In this document: piece by piece, positions 9,017 through 18,551 of the stretch | Layout of the letters: each line of letters opens with the position of its first letter | How positions within the stretch are numbered: position 1 is the stretch's first letter | Source: Deltaproteobacteria bacterium | GTDB taxonomy: Bacteria > Myxococcota_A > UBA796 > SXON01 | Direction: 5' to 3' | Assembly: GCA_014191855.1 (NCBI GenBank) | Contig: BJHF01000037.1 | Location: forward strand, 1 to 58,156 | Length of the DNA: 58,156 bases | Program-made: the position numbers and the translations under genes | Notes under the pieces: generated by a model | The model's input: only the letters and a program-made list of their open reading frames with translations | Database searches by the model: none | Told to the model about the DNA's origin: nothing

Positions 9017-10197
9017 GGGGACTCTGTGCCGGCGAGGCCGCCGGCGCGTAGGTTGGCGAAGAAGGCGCGGGAGAGGATGGTGCCGAGGGTGGCGACGAGC
9101 AGGAGCGTAGCGGTGGCCAACACCAGCGCCCCGACTGGCAAGAATGCTGGGAGCGTGGTGCCGGTCACGACGAGGGCGCCGCCGGTCAGGACCGCTCCAA
9201 CCAGCACCCAGGCGAGGCGGGTGGGGACGAGCGCGGCGGGGGCAGGGGAGCGCTTGGGATGGTCGCTGAGCCAGTTTGCCCAGGCGAGGAACGGGACAAT
9301 GCGCAGCGCCACGCCTACGCGGAGCGGGAGGATCCAGAGCGCCGCGGCGAGGGCGACGACCTCCGGGAACGGACGTTCCAGGGTCCAGGCGGCCGCAGTG
9401 GCAAGCAGGCCCAGTTGAGCGACGCCGGCGAGCACGAGGCCCGGCCCGAGGGGGCCGCGCCCGCGTAGGGAGGCGCCGAGGAGCAGCGCCGCCGCGAGCG
9501 CACCGAGGCCGAAGATCGGGGGCATCCACCCGAGGATCCCGACGAACCAGAGGGCACCTGCCGGGACCAGGAGCCGGTCCGCCGGCTCCCGCGCGATCGC
9601 GAACATAGGGAACAACAGCGCCGCGAAGCCGGTGATATTGCCCCCGCCCCAACCGAGGGCCATCAGCGCCGCATGCACGGCGATCGTGGAGGGCGGGCTG
9701 AACCCGAGCGGCACGCCCGCGCGCTGCAGGTAGAGTGCGCCGCCGAGAACAGCGCCCCCAAGCAGCGTGAGCTCGGCGGCCGCGATCCACGCGCGAATGC
9801 CCAGGCGGCCCGGCGCCTTCGCGACCGTGAGCACGGCGACCGCGGACCGGCCCATCAACGCGACCGGGAGCGCGAGCGCGAACGGCGCGGTCGCGGAGAA
9901 CGGCCCGGCCATCCCCCCAACCAGCCCGGCGGCGCCGAGGATGGCGAGCACCGTGATGGCGATGGAGGCATCCCGCTCCAGGCGACTCGGCGGCCGCGTT
10001 GCGAGCACGGGAAGCAGCTGCCAGCCCATTCCCAGGAGCGGGAACACGAGCAGGCCCAGGGCGAGCAGGTGCACCGCGAGGAGCAGGTTGGAGCCGCCCG
10101 CGAGCGTGAGCCACCCCGCAAGCTCGCACCCAAGCCCGAGCGCCACCGGGACGGCGACGAGCGGGATCGGCGCGAGCGCGTGGGGACTACCCCCCAT
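9013..10197 (-). CDS. NnrS-like polytopic membrane protein
   Basis: A 394-residue integral membrane protein, about 10-12 hydrophobic helices, almost no soluble domain. Two His-containing helix motifs, HLLALG in the first third and HAALMALGW in the middle, resemble the haem-ligating helices of NnrS and the haem-copper-oxidase-like proteins found beside denitrification genes. It lies between a DUF2249 protein and a DUF59 protein, with start and stop overlaps to both (11 and 4 bases). NnrS proteins lessen NO stress. A different haem-binding or transport role is possible because overall similarity could not be computed. Confidence 0.6.
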   Translation of the reverse strand: MGGSPHALAPIPLVAVPVALGLGCELAGWLTLAGGSNLLLAVHLLALGLLVFPLLGMGWQLLPVLATRPPSRLERDASIAITVLAILGAAGLVGGMAGPFSATAPFALALPVALMGRSAVAVLTVAKAPGRLGIRAWIAAAELTLLGGAVLGGALYLQRAGVPLGFSPPSTIAVHAALMALGWGGGNITGFAALLFPMFAIAREPADRLLVPAGALWFVGILGWMPPIFGLGALAAALLLGASLRGRGPLGPGLVLAGVAQLGLLATAAAWTLERPFPEVVALAAALWILPLRVGVALRIVPFLAWANWLSDHPKRSPAPAALVPTRLAWVLVGAVLTGGALVVTGTTLPAFLPVGALVLATATLLLVATLGTILSRAFFANLRAGGLAGTESP

Positions 10198-10945
10198 CGA
10201 TCTGCACCCAAACGCCATCGTCGCGGGTGTCGACGGTCCACCGCAGGCCGCGGTCGGCGAGCTTGGGGTAGAGCATCGCCGGCTCGCGGCTGTGGTGGAC
10301 GAGGAGCGGGAGGCGCCCCGCGTCGAGGGCGGCGAGCACGGCCTGCATGGGCCCGGGCGGGGACAGATCGCGGACGTCCAGCGTCCACCCGTCTTCACCC
10401 CGCTCGGCCTCGGGGAGGCCCGGTCCCGGCTCCGGCGCCACGCTCGTGGTGCCCCGCGCGAAGGTGACCAGGCACGCCTCTCCTTCCCACCGGCGCCACG
10501 CCAGCCAGCCCTGGCGAACGAAGTAACCGACCAGCGGAGCTGGATCGAAGGGCGCAATCACGGTGAGCTGGGCGCCCTCGGCCAGCTCGCGTGCGGCGCC
10601 CACGATGGCGGTGAACGGATCGGCGCCGCCGGCAAGGACCGGGCGCGCGTCGAAGCGAACCTCGCGGGAGGGTTGGACCCACGCCGGTTGGGCATCGCTC
10701 TGGCGCGGCGCGCTCGCCGGAGGGTGCGCCGTTGCGCCGCTGGGGAGGTTCATGAACGCCACCAGCGCATCTACATCCACGCCGGCCACACGCGCCGCTT
10801 CCGCCACGGTGACCAGCTTCGGGAGGATCTTCCCGATCACTGGATGGTTCAGCTTCGCGAAGGCGGGGTGGAACGCGGGCAGCCGCTGGCGTAGGTCCGG
10901 GCGCTCGGCGAGCGCGTCGGAGACTCGGGTGTGGGCGGTGATCAT
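10187..10945 (-). CDS. DUF1858 + tandem DUF2249 protein
   Basis: A 252-residue soluble protein. Residues 1-65 match the DUF1858 pattern (T-x-V-x-D-x-L at the start, VAEAARVAGVDVDALVAFMN at the end) but lack the Cys pair seen in many relatives. Residues about 95-155 and 190-245 are two DUF2249-like units (FDARPV and LDVRDL openings). Such proteins accompany nitrite and NO reduction genes and RIC-type repair proteins, but no reaction is known. GAGG seven bases upstream supports the ATG at 10945. It is the first gene of the leftward operon, divergent from the nirK operon. Confidence 0.72.
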   Translation of the reverse strand: MITAHTRVSDALAERPDLRQRLPAFHPAFAKLNHPVIGKILPKLVTVAEAARVAGVDVDALVAFMNLPSGATAHPPASAPRQSDAQPAWVQPSREVRFDARPVLAGGADPFTAIVGAARELAEGAQLTVIAPFDPAPLVGYFVRQGWLAWRRWEGEACLVTFARGTTSVAPEPGPGLPEAERGEDGWTLDVRDLSPPGPMQAVLAALDAGRLPLLVHHSREPAMLYPKLADRGLRWTVDTRDDGVWVQIDGG

Positions 10946-11320
10946 CTGGAACCTCGGGCGGCGGCGGTGGCGGCAGGGTGTGATTTGGCGCGATTCGTGG
11001 TGGGGTTGGTGTGTTGAATGGCACAGGCGTTTGCCGTCGAACTGGGGAAAAGTGACGGTTCTATGGATGGCGCTCACGTGGAGGGATGCGGGGCGAGCGG
11101 AGGTCGCGCCCGCCATCGGAGCAAGCGCCGTGCCGCGCGTGGATTGCGGAGGCGCAAAGAGCCGAGCCCGGATGTGCCACAGTCAACGCGGGTTGTGCGC
11201 GGGGCGCCGCGTCCACCTCCGACGATCGGCCGATTGCGTCCCGAATCGGGTCGGTTGGGGCGTGGTTTCGCGGCTGGCACGGCGTTTGCGAGGGGGTCGG
11301 GTGCCTTCCCCGGTACAACC
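10946..11320. promoter_or_regulatory. divergent control region of the nitrite/NO operons
   Basis: A 375-base non-coding stretch between the DUF1858/DUF2249 gene (leftward) and the outer-membrane barrel/nirK operon (rightward). It holds a consensus sigma-54 promoter at the right end and a near copy of that promoter at 11019-11035 with one extra spacer base. No TTGAT-N4-ATCAA (Fnr/Dnr) box was found by eye, although a Crp/Fnr-type gene closes the operon. The 200 bases upstream of the sigma-54 site are long enough to hold enhancer sites for a bEBP, but none was recognised. Confidence 0.6.
11275..11289 (+). promoter_or_regulatory. sigma-54 (-24/-12) promoter
   Basis: TGGCACGGCGTTTGC matches the RpoN consensus TGGCAC-N5-TTGC, with the key GG (11276-11277) and GC (11288-11289) separated by exactly ten bases. 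The expected transcript start near 11301 is about 20 bases before the ATG at 11321. It would drive the barrel-nirK-nirV-sco-regulator operon and make it dependent on an NtrC-type activator, which is not encoded in the window. Confidence 0.82.
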
Positions 11321-12838
11321 ATGCTCGCCGCCCTCTTCGCCTTCGTCGCATCCCCCGTCTTCGCCGCCGACGCACCCGCAGCCGCGGGCGCCGCCCCCGA
11401 TGCGCCCCCCCCGTTCAAGTGGGAGTTCTCGGGGAGCTACTCGTTGTGGAACCTGCAGCAGAACCACTTCCTGCTGGGCGCCGAGCACCCGCTCGACGAT
11501 GCTGCCTACACCGTGCAGATGTTGCGGGTGAAGGGCGCGGTTTCGCGTGAGCACTTCGGCGTCGTCGCCCGAGCGGATCTCGCCCAGGGCTGGTGGGGCG
11601 TCGACAACAGCCCCGCCGATGGGTACGCGCTCTCCACCGGGGAGGATGGCACGACGGCCACGGCGCGGGTGTACAACGACGATGGCCTCTTCGAAAACAA
11701 GGACACCAACTACGCGGTACACGTGGATCTCGCCTACGGATGGGCCGAATTCGGCCCCGTGGAGCTCCGTGGCGGGCGCCAGAATGTGCAGTACGGCCAC
11801 AAGTTGGTGCTCGACGAGGATGTGGATGGGGTGACGGTGATCGTTCGCCCCATGAAGCCGGTTGCCATCGAGGCGTTCTGGGCGAAGATCAGCGAAGGAA
11901 AATACTCCTACACCCTCCCCACGTCGGCGCTGATGAGCGACGTGGAGGACAACTCAGACGCAGATCTGTTCGGCGGCCGCGTGCGGTACAGCTCCGACGT
12001 GGTGAACGGGGAGCTCTTCGGGCTGTATTACACGGACACCATCGCGAGCGACTGGGCGTATTATCCCAACGGGCTGGGCTACGCGCAGGCGCGCTTCCGG
12101 CCGCAGATCACCCAACTCACCGCGATCGGCGTGGCCGGCGACGGCAAGTTCCCGTTCGGACTCTCCTGGAAGGCGGAGGGGGATGTCCTGTTCGGCAAGG
12201 ACGAAATCGAGAACACCGACTTCGGCCTGGGCGCGATCGACAAGAACAATGGCGAGCTGTTCGGGTGGAACGCCTATGCAGACCTCACGCAGAAGGTGCC
12301 CGTCGGCAAGAAGATGGGCCTGGACGTGGGCGCGGCCTTTGGCATGGGCTCGGGCGACGACGACCCCGACAGCGGCACCGGGAACGTGAACAAGCTCTCC
12401 ACCCAGGGCTTCTTCTTCTTCACCAACGTGTGGGAAGACTCGATCATGCCGGACGTGGAGGGCATCACGCCGCAGGGACTCGGCTCACCGGCTTCCCGCG
12501 GCTACCGTGAGTTTGAAAACACCAACGCCGTTCAGGGGCGCGCCGGCTTCACCCCGATCGAGGCGCTGCGCCTCGAAGCCAGCTTCTCTTCCATGCACGC
12601 CACAGCGCCAATCCACGGCTACGATGCGACGGGCACGCCGAGCGCGCAGACCTCCTCCGACATCGGTTGGGAGGTAGACGCGAACGCCATCGTGAAGCTC
12701 CGCAAAGGTGGCGTCCAGTTCGCCGAGCGCTTCGGCTATTTCAAGCCAGGCGAAGGGGCGAGCCTGTTGATGACCGGCACTGACACCAACCTCGACGCAG
12801 CCTGGGAAGCCAGGACCGAAGCACAGATCAACTTCTGA
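11321..12838 (+). CDS. outer-membrane barrel, alginate-export-like
   Basis: A 505-residue exported protein: signal with [10 protein letters not shown] cleavage region, an Ala/Pro-rich linker, then a long series of amphipathic strands ending QINF. Strand pattern and the [10 protein letters not shown] segment resemble AlgE-like alginate-export-family porins, which turn up beside nitrite or nitrate respiration genes in many Gram-negatives, where they presumably pass anions. ATG 11321 is chosen because it gives the signal peptide and sits just after the sigma-54 promoter. It is the first gene of the nirK operon, 28 bases before nirK. The substrate is not known. Confidence 0.7.
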   Translation: MLAALFAFVASPVFAADAPAAAGAAPDAPPPFKWEFSGSYSLWNLQQNHFLLGAEHPLDDAAYTVQMLRVKGAVSREHFGVVARADLAQGWWGVDNSPADGYALSTGEDGTTATARVYNDDGLFENKDTNYAVHVDLAYGWAEFGPVELRGGRQNVQYGHKLVLDEDVDGVTVIVRPMKPVAIEAFWAKISEGKYSYTLPTSALMSDVEDNSDADLFGGRVRYSSDVVNGELFGLYYTDTIASDWAYYPNGLGYAQARFRPQITQLTAIGVAGDGKFPFGLSWKAEGDVLFGKDEIENTDFGLGAIDKNNGELFGWNAYADLTQKVPVGKKMGLDVGAAFGMGSGDDDPDSGTGNVNKLSTQGFFFFTNVWEDSIMPDVEGITPQGLGSPASRGYREFENTNAVQGRAGFTPIEALRLEASFSSMHATAPIHGYDATGTPSAQTSSDIGWEVDANAIVKLRKGGVQFAERFGYFKPGEGASLLMTGTDTNLDAAWEARTEAQINF

Positions 12839-12866
12839 ACCCGCGCCACGCGCTCCCGGAGTCCCC

Positions 12867-14354
12867 ATGAACTCTTCGCTCCTCCGCGCCGCCATCGGCG
12901 CCCTGCTACTCGCTGCTTGCGAGGGGCCAACGTCGGCGCCCGAGCCGGCAAAGCCTTCCGCGCCGGTGGCCGCGGCCGAGGCTACCCCCGCGACGGTGGA
13001 GGCGACCCTCACGGCTGCGCCCGCGGTGCCGCCCCCAACCGGCCGCACGGCCGCCGCGCTGGTGCGCGTGGATTTGGAGGTCCGCGAGGTCACCAAGCAG
13101 ATCTCCGAGGGCGTGGACTACGTGTTCTGGACGTACGGAGGGGACGTGCCCGGGAAATTCATCCGCGTCCGCCAGGGGGACACCGTGGAATTCCATATGA
13201 AGAATCACCCCGACAACAAGATGCCGCACAACATCGACCTGCACGCCGTCACCGGCCCCGGCGGCGGCGCGGCCTCCAGCTTCACCGCACCCGGCCACGA
13301 GAGCCAGTTCACCTTCAAGGCGCTGAACCAGGGCTTGTTCGTGTATCACTGTGCCACCGCCCCCGTCGGTATGCACATCGCCAATGGCATGTACGGCCTC
13401 ATCCTCGTGGAGCCGCCCGAGGGGCTCGAGCCGGTGGACAAGGAATTCTACCTGATGCAGGGAGACTTCTACACGGTTGGCAAGTACCGCGAGAAGGGCC
13501 TGCAGCCCTTCGACATGCAAGATGCCATCGACGAGAACCCGACCTACGTGCTGTTCAACGGCTCGGAGGGGGCGCTGTTGGGGGACAACGCAATCAAGGC
13601 GAAGGTTGGTGAGCGGATCCGCCTGTTCATCGGCAACGGCGGCCCGAACCTGGTTTCCAGCTTCCACGTCATCGGCGAGATCTTCGACCGGGTGTATACC
13701 GAAGGCGGCTCCCGCTTCCAGGAGAACGTACAGACGACGCTCATCCCGGCCGGCGGCTCGGCGATCGTGGAATTCAAGGCGGAGGTCCCTGGCACCTACC
13801 CGATCGTCGATCACTCCATCTTCCGCACGTTCAACAAGGGCGCGCTCGCGATGCTCAAGGTGGAGGGCGACGAAGACAAGGCGATCTACTCGGGCAAGGA
13901 GGTGGACAGCGTGTACCTGGCGGACAAAGCCGAGGCGGGGAGCGCTGCGGCGGTAACCGCGGCCGCCGACGCGAAGGCGGCCGGTACGCTCGACAAGGCG
14001 GCTCAAGTGAAGGCGGGGGAGGCGCTCTTCGCCGGCACCTGCTCGACGTGCCACCAAGCCAACGGGATGGGGATCGAAGGGGTGTTCCCTCCGCTCGCGG
14101 GAAGCGAGGTGGCCACCGGCGACAAGACCCGCGTGATCAGCATCGTCGTAAACGGCCTCACCGGGCCGGTCGTGGTGAACGGGAAGGAGTACAACTCCAC
14201 GATGCCGCCGATGTCCCAGCTCAACGACGACGAGGTCGCGAACATCCTGACGTATGTGCGCAACAGCCTCGGGAACCACGGTGATGTGGTGTCCGCAGAG
14301 GAGGTCGCCGCCGTTCGCGCCAGCACGCCTCGCCCGCCAGGTGCTGCCCATTGA
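12867..14354 (+). CDS. nirK: copper nitrite reductase fused to cytochrome c (NirK, AniA class)
   Basis: Reduces nitrite to nitric oxide. The 495-residue protein has a lipoprotein signal (LLLAAC, Cys18), a Pro/Ala linker, two cupredoxin domains and a C-terminal cytochrome c. Type-1 copper ligands are H121, C162, H170 and M175; type-2 and proton-relay residues are D124, H126, H161, H267 and H316. The segments [13 protein letters not shown] and [12 protein letters not shown] are those of Neisseria AniA (class II). Residues about 380-480 carry a c-type haem site C392-S-T-C395-H396, so electrons can enter directly through the fused haem. Exported, probably anchored in a membrane facing the periplasm. 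The stop overlaps nirV. Confidence 0.95.
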   Translation: MNSSLLRAAIGALLLAACEGPTSAPEPAKPSAPVAAAEATPATVEATLTAAPAVPPPTGRTAAALVRVDLEVREVTKQISEGVDYVFWTYGGDVPGKFIRVRQGDTVEFHMKNHPDNKMPHNIDLHAVTGPGGGAASSFTAPGHESQFTFKALNQGLFVYHCATAPVGMHIANGMYGLILVEPPEGLEPVDKEFYLMQGDFYTVGKYREKGLQPFDMQDAIDENPTYVLFNGSEGALLGDNAIKAKVGERIRLFIGNGGPNLVSSFHVIGEIFDRVYTEGGSRFQENVQTTLIPAGGSAIVEFKAEVPGTYPIVDHSIFRTFNKGALAMLKVEGDEDKAIYSGKEVDSVYLADKAEAGSAAAVTAAADAKAAGTLDKAAQVKAGEALFAGTCSTCHQANGMGIEGVFPPLAGSEVATGDKTRVISIVVNGLTGPVVVNGKEYNSTMPPMSQLNDDEVANILTYVRNSLGNHGDVVSAEEVAAVRASTPRPPGAAH

Positions 14355-15085
14355 CGTTGACCGCGCTCGCACTCGCCGTGCTCGTTGGGCCTGGGGTCTG
14401 GCGGCCGCTGATCCCCGCCTCCCCCGAGGAGGCGGAGGTGAGCGTGCGCGCGTTCCGGATGGCGACAACGCCCGTGATAGTTGAGGAATATCAGCGCTTT
14501 GTGAAGGCGCATCCGGAGTGGCAGCGCGGACGGGTGGGCGGGGCGCTGGCGGATGAGAGTTACCTCGCGAGCTGGGCATCGCCGGTGGAGGCCGGACCCG
14601 GGATTGGCACGCGCGCTCCCGCTACGGCGGTGAGCTGGTTCGCCGCGCGTGCCTACTGCGCCTCCGAAGGGGGGCGCCTGCCCACGGAGGCCGAGTGGGA
14701 ATTCGCGGCCTCGGCGAGTGAGACAACCGCCGATGCCAGTCGCGACCCGGTGTTCGTGGCCCAGCTCCTGAAGTGGTATTCCGCCCCCACGCCGGCGGTG
14801 TTGCCCGAGGTCGGGCTGGGGCGTGCAAACGTCTGGGGCGTGCGGGATCTGCACGGCCTGGTTTGGGAGTGGGTGGACGACTTCAACGCCAGCTTCGTTT
14901 CGGCCGACGCGCGGCAAGCCAACGGGGGGCAGGAGCTGAAATACTGCGGGGGCGGGGCGGAGGCCTCACCGGGGGACAAGGCCGACTATGCGGCGTTCAT
15001 GCGCTCGGCGATGCGCAGCGCGCTGTCGGGGCGCTCCACCACGCGGATGCTGGGGTTCCGTTGTGTTTGGGATGTGGCGTCGTGA
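14351..15085 (+). CDS. nirV: NirV-type SUMF1/FGE-sulfatase-domain protein
   Basis: A 244-residue protein with the formylglycine-generating-enzyme fold: [16 protein letters not shown] near the start, [21 protein letters not shown] in the middle, VWEWVDDF, and GFRCVWD at the end. It has an N-terminal hydrophobic signal. The TTG start overlaps the nirK stop (TTGA), the arrangement of nirK-nirV in Rhodobacter and others. NirV is required for nothing well defined; roles in NirK maturation have been proposed. The active-site cysteine pair of true FGE enzymes is not evident, so an enzymatic activity should not be assumed. Confidence 0.82.
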   Translation: MTLTALALAVLVGPGVWRPLIPASPEEAEVSVRAFRMATTPVIVEEYQRFVKAHPEWQRGRVGGALADESYLASWASPVEAGPGIGTRAPATAVSWFAARAYCASEGGRLPTEAEWEFAASASETTADASRDPVFVAQLLKWYSAPTPAVLPEVGLGRANVWGVRDLHGLVWEWVDDFNASFVSADARQANGGQELKYCGGGAEASPGDKADYAAFMRSAMRSALSGRSTTRMLGFRCVWDVAS

Positions 15086-15672
15086 GCCGGATTTCGCTTG
15101 CATTGGCGATCCTCGGGTGCGCGGCGCCGGAAGCGCCAGGCGTCACGTCGCCGGCAGCGCCGTCGGTGGAGGCGGAGCCGGTGCAGGCGGTGGCCCCGGT
15201 GAACGACTCGATCTACGCCCTCAACGTGCCGCTGCTCGGCGAGGATGGCCGCGCGTATGGCCTCGACGTAGAGCGCGGCCATCCCGTGCTGATGTCGATG
15301 TTTTACACCACCTGCCCCATGGCCTGTCCGCTCCTGATCGAGCGGGTAAAGGGCATCCTCGACGACGCGGGGCCGGCCGCGAGCGACGCGCGAGTGCTGC
15401 TGGTGAGCATGGATCCCACCCGCGACGACGTTGCCGCGCTCAAGCAGGCCTGGACCGAGCGCGGACTGGATGCCCGTTGGCACCTGGCCGCGCCGCCTCC
15501 GGCCCAAATGAGAGAGGTGGCCGCGCTCCTCGATATCCAGGTGCGGCAGAGCCCGGATGGTGGGTTTGCACACACCTCGGTGGTGGTGCTGGTCAGCGAG
15601 GATGGACGCCCGATTGCGCGCGCAGAGGGCGAGGAGGGGCGGGCCGAGCTGATCACGGCGTTACGGAGATAA
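15082..15672 (+). CDS. SCO1/SenC copper chaperone lipoprotein
   Basis: A 196-residue thioredoxin-fold protein with a lipoprotein signal (ILGC), the SCO motif CPMAC (C78, C82) and the distal His ligand in FAHTS (H164). SCO proteins bind copper through these three residues and load it into cytochrome oxidase or, beside nirK, plausibly into nitrite reductase. GTG start overlaps the nirV stop (GTGA). Likely anchored on the outer face of the inner membrane. The linkage nirK-nirV-sco argues for copper delivery to NirK, which is inference. Confidence 0.87.
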   Translation: MSRISLALAILGCAAPEAPGVTSPAAPSVEAEPVQAVAPVNDSIYALNVPLLGEDGRAYGLDVERGHPVLMSMFYTTCPMACPLLIERVKGILDDAGPAASDARVLLVSMDPTRDDVAALKQAWTERGLDARWHLAAPPPAQMREVAALLDIQVRQSPDGGFAHTSVVVLVSEDGRPIARAEGEEGRAELITALRR

Positions 15673-15674
15673 GC

Positions 15675-16388
15675 ATGCCGACCATCCAGGCGCCCACCGA
15701 CAGCTCGATCATCCTCACTCGGGTGCCCCTGTTCGTGGGCCTGCGCCCCGAGGATCTCAGCCGCATCCACGCCCTCGGCCGGCGGCGCAAGACGCGGGAG
15801 GGGGAGTGGCTGTTTCGCCAGGGTGAAGGCGCGAGGACGATGTTCCTTCTGGCCGAGGGGCGCGTGCGGGTGACGCAGGCCACCCCCACCGGCCAGCAGA
15901 TCGTGCTGCACCTCGTGAAGCCGGGAGACATGTTCGGGTGCTCCGCGATGCTCCACGAACGGCAGTACCCCGGGTCGGCTGAGGTGGTGGCGGAGGGGTG
16001 CGTGGAGTGCTTCGAGGAGGGCGTGCTGCGGACGATCGAGCGCGACTATCCGGAGGTTACGCGCAACGCGCTCGCGCTCATGGCGGGTCGGGTGCGCGAT
16101 TTGCGCCAACGCTACCAGGAATTGGCGACGGAGCGCGTAGAGCCGCGGATCGCCCACACCCTTTTGCGGCTCGCGGATGAAGCCGGCGTTCCGGACGCCC
16201 GGGGCGGCCGCCGGATCGCGCTACGGCTCTCGCGCCAGGACCTCGCGGAGCTGGCCGGAACCACGATGTTCACCGTGTCGCGAACGCTCAAGGCGTGGGC
16301 GGAATTGGGGTTGGTGGATATCGGGAGGCAGCGTGTTCGGGTGATCGATGCCGCGGCATTGGCGGCGCTGGTGGCCGAGGCAACGTGA
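15675..16388 (+). CDS. Crp/Fnr-family transcription regulator (Dnr/NnrR-like)
   Basis: A 237-residue regulator: cyclic-nucleotide-type beta roll (residues about 20-135), dimer helix, and a winged helix with RQDLAELAGTTMFTVSRTL as recognition region (about 176-196). The E-x-x-S-R core of Fnr/Crp readers is altered to T-x-x-S-R. No N-terminal Cys cluster exists, so it is not an oxygen-sensing Fnr; NO-sensing Dnr/NnrR types also lack it. It starts two bases after the sco stop and closes the nir operon, fitting a nitrogen-oxide regulator that may control its own operon or the divergent one. Confidence 0.8.
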   Translation: MPTIQAPTDSSIILTRVPLFVGLRPEDLSRIHALGRRRKTREGEWLFRQGEGARTMFLLAEGRVRVTQATPTGQQIVLHLVKPGDMFGCSAMLHERQYPGSAEVVAEGCVECFEEGVLRTIERDYPEVTRNALALMAGRVRDLRQRYQELATERVEPRIAHTLLRLADEAGVPDARGGRRIALRLSRQDLAELAGTTMFTVSRTLKAWAELGLVDIGRQRVRVIDAAALAALVAEAT

Positions 16389-16401
16389 GCGCGGCGGCGC
16401 C

Positions 16402-16452
16402 GCAATGCCTTCCTACCCACCTGCGACCCAGCTACCCGGCCGCAGGCATTGC
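16402..16452. terminator. inverted repeat between convergent operons
   Basis: GCAATGCCT at 16402-16410 is repeated exactly, inverted, as AGGCATTGC at 16444-16452 with a 33-base spacer. It lies between the convergent ends of the nir operon and the glucoamylase gene and could form a hairpin in both transcripts. There is no T run, so a bidirectional terminator is only a reasonable guess. Confidence 0.4.
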
Positions 16453-16457
16453 CCCGA

Positions 16458-18551
16458 TTATCTCTTCCTTCGCCCCCAAACCGCCCACCCCACCACGCCC
16501 AATGCCAGCGCCCCGGCGCCCGCCGCGCCGCCGCTCCCGCAGCCAGGCTCGTACGTTGCGACGATCTCGTTCTCGAAGGGCGGCTCCACGGTCGGCGCGC
16601 AATTGCCTTCGAGCATTGCCCTGTCCTGCATCGCCAGCACGTAGAGGCCGGCGCCAAACCCGAGCATCGGGGTGGGCCCCTCGAAGGTAGACTCTGCCGG
16701 ATCGAGCAGCTCCGGGATCTGCCGATCATTGGCGAGGGCCTGTTGGGTGATCCAGTCCTCCAGTTCACTCGCGCGTGCTGTGGCGCAAGCCCGACGCAGG
16801 GCGGGGGCGAGGCGCAAGTCGGCGAACGCCCACTCCTGGGTATCGTACGCGCTGCCATCGTCGTTGCGGGAAAAGCCAAGGTCGGTGGGGACCTTGAGCC
16901 AGGCATCCCACATCGCGAGGGTGGGGGCGAACGTCTCCCCCTGCGCATCCAAAACATTGAAGTTATAGGCTTCAACGGCGGCGATATCGAGGTAACCGAT
17001 CCCCTCGTTCAGCTCGCCGAGGCTGCCAGCGAGCACCCCATCCGCATCCACGAGGTTGGCGCCGATGGAGGTTTGGATGGCAGCGGCCATATCCAGGTAG
17101 CTTTTGGCACGAGGATCACCAAGCTGGGTCGCGAGGTTTCCGGCAGCTCGAAGTCCGGCGACGGCCATCACGCTGGTGTAGGTGAACTGCCGTTCGTGGC
17201 CCCACCAGTGGCGCTCCCAAATGGAGCTGTCGCCGCGCACAAGGTTGGTGCCGGGAATGACGGAGGCTACGAGGGGATCCGCGATCTCGTCGAGCGCGCG
17301 CGGCCCCAACTCGGCCGCCAACGCTCCATCGCCCGCGAGGGTGTTCGTGCGGTCCAGCGCCCAAAGGTACAGCCCCCAGTTGTCGAGCTCGATGTTGGGG
17401 CCGGTGCCATCGTCGTCGGACCACTCGGTGCCATCGCCGTAAAGACGACACACGGAGAGGCCGTAGGGGATATCCCCAATATAAGAGGCATACAGTCCAG
17501 CTTTGCCGGGCTGGAACATGAAACGAAGGGCGGCCGCGGCCTCGTCGGTGTGGCCCGCCTGGGCGAGCGCCACAAGCGCGTAGGAAGCATCCCGCACCCA
17601 GGTGATGTTCCAGGTGTGAGGGAATTCTTCGTCTGGCGCGGCCACAGGCAACGAAGCGGGGATCTGGCCGTAGGGGCTGCCGGATTCCCGCACCTGGGAC
17701 ATGGTGAGGAACGCGATCTGCTGGCGGAACACGGCGGTTTCGGCGGCGTTCATGCCGGCCGGAACCGTGCCCGACTCGTGGTATTCGCCCCACCATTCCA
17801 GCTCTTGCCGGAGCCACGCTTGCGGGCCATCCGCGAAGGGCGCCCAGTTGGGGGAGGCATCGGCGGCGGTGAACACGCCCACCCAACGATCCTCGCCCGG
17901 CCCGAGCGCGGGGATGTTCCAACCGAAGGCGGGAATGTTGTCGGAGTCGTAGAACGCGCAGCTTCCGGCCAGCCGTTTCCCGGCGATCGCCGTGGTGTAC
18001 GCTTCCTCGCACGTATCTTCGATGGCGCCCGGAGCACGGTACCACAGCGTGGAGGAGCCGCGCTCCACCACCATCTCGTGGTCCTGGGAGGTGGCGATCT
18101 CGCCGCCCCCTGGCTTCCAGTTGTGCAAGGAGGTGAGCTCAAACGCCGCCGTTTTGGTGGTTGTGCTGGTGTTGCGAACCCGAGTTACTTGCACCACACC
18201 CCAGGCGTTGTGGGTCATCGGCATGAACGCGTACTGTGTGAACTCCAGATCGCCGACGCGCTCCACGCTCTCGATGATCCCTGTTCCATCCACCGTTCGT
18301 ACGGACTCGGGGGTGACCAGCCAATTGCCGGTGCCGCCGAGATCGGTGTAGCCAAAATAGCTGTCGTACAGCAGGTCGGCGGAGACGTGGGTGGCATCCA
18401 GCGACTGATAGACGTGGTTCCAGCCCTGCGTCAGGCGATCGTCGTCGTACACCAGCACGCCGAAGCCGTTGCTGCTCGTGTGGGTCCAGACCGACTGCAC
18501 GGGCGGCTCGACAGCCCCGGCGAGATCGGCGCAGGCGAGGAGCAGAATCAA
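16458..18551 (-). CDS. GH15 glucoamylase-like lipoprotein with MYXO-CTERM-like tail
   Basis: Releases glucose from the non-reducing ends of alpha-glucans. The 697-residue protein has an N-terminal beta-sandwich, then a six-hairpin helical barrel. GH15 landmarks are WNITWVRDASYA, NIELDNWGLYLWAL and SSIWERHWWGH followed by FTYTS, with probable general acid E446. The start is TTG 18551 overlapping the upstream stop; the signal is only six residues before the lipobox Cys7, suspiciously short. The C-terminus is Gly-Cys-Gly, a hydrophobic segment and RRKR, like the myxobacterial MYXO-CTERM sorting tail. Last gene of the leftward operon. Confidence 0.82.
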   Translation of the reverse strand: MILLLACADLAGAVEPPVQSVWTHTSSNGFGVLVYDDDRLTQGWNHVYQSLDATHVSADLLYDSYFGYTDLGGTGNWLVTPESVRTVDGTGIIESVERVGDLEFTQYAFMPMTHNAWGVVQVTRVRNTSTTTKTAAFELTSLHNWKPGGGEIATSQDHEMVVERGSSTLWYRAPGAIEDTCEEAYTTAIAGKRLAGSCAFYDSDNIPAFGWNIPALGPGEDRWVGVFTAADASPNWAPFADGPQAWLRQELEWWGEYHESGTVPAGMNAAETAVFRQQIAFLTMSQVRESGSPYGQIPASLPVAAPDEEFPHTWNITWVRDASYALVALAQAGHTDEAAAALRFMFQPGKAGLYASYIGDIPYGLSVCRLYGDGTEWSDDDGTGPNIELDNWGLYLWALDRTNTLAGDGALAAELGPRALDEIADPLVASVIPGTNLVRGDSSIWERHWWGHERQFTYTSVMAVAGLRAAGNLATQLGDPRAKSYLDMAAAIQTSIGANLVDADGVLAGSLGELNEGIGYLDIAAVEAYNFNVLDAQGETFAPTLAMWDAWLKVPTDLGFSRNDDGSAYDTQEWAFADLRLAPALRRACATARASELEDWITQQALANDRQIPELLDPAESTFEGPTPMLGFGAGLYVLAMQDRAMLEGNCAPTVEPPFENEIVATYEPGCGSGGAAGAGALALGVVGWAVWGRRKR

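Noticed and set aside
11019..11035. Second TGGCAC...TTGC motif upstream of the nir operon
   Set aside because: GG and GC are separated by 11 bases rather than 10, and it lies about 300 bases from the gene. It looks like a decayed or chance copy, so it was not called a promoter.
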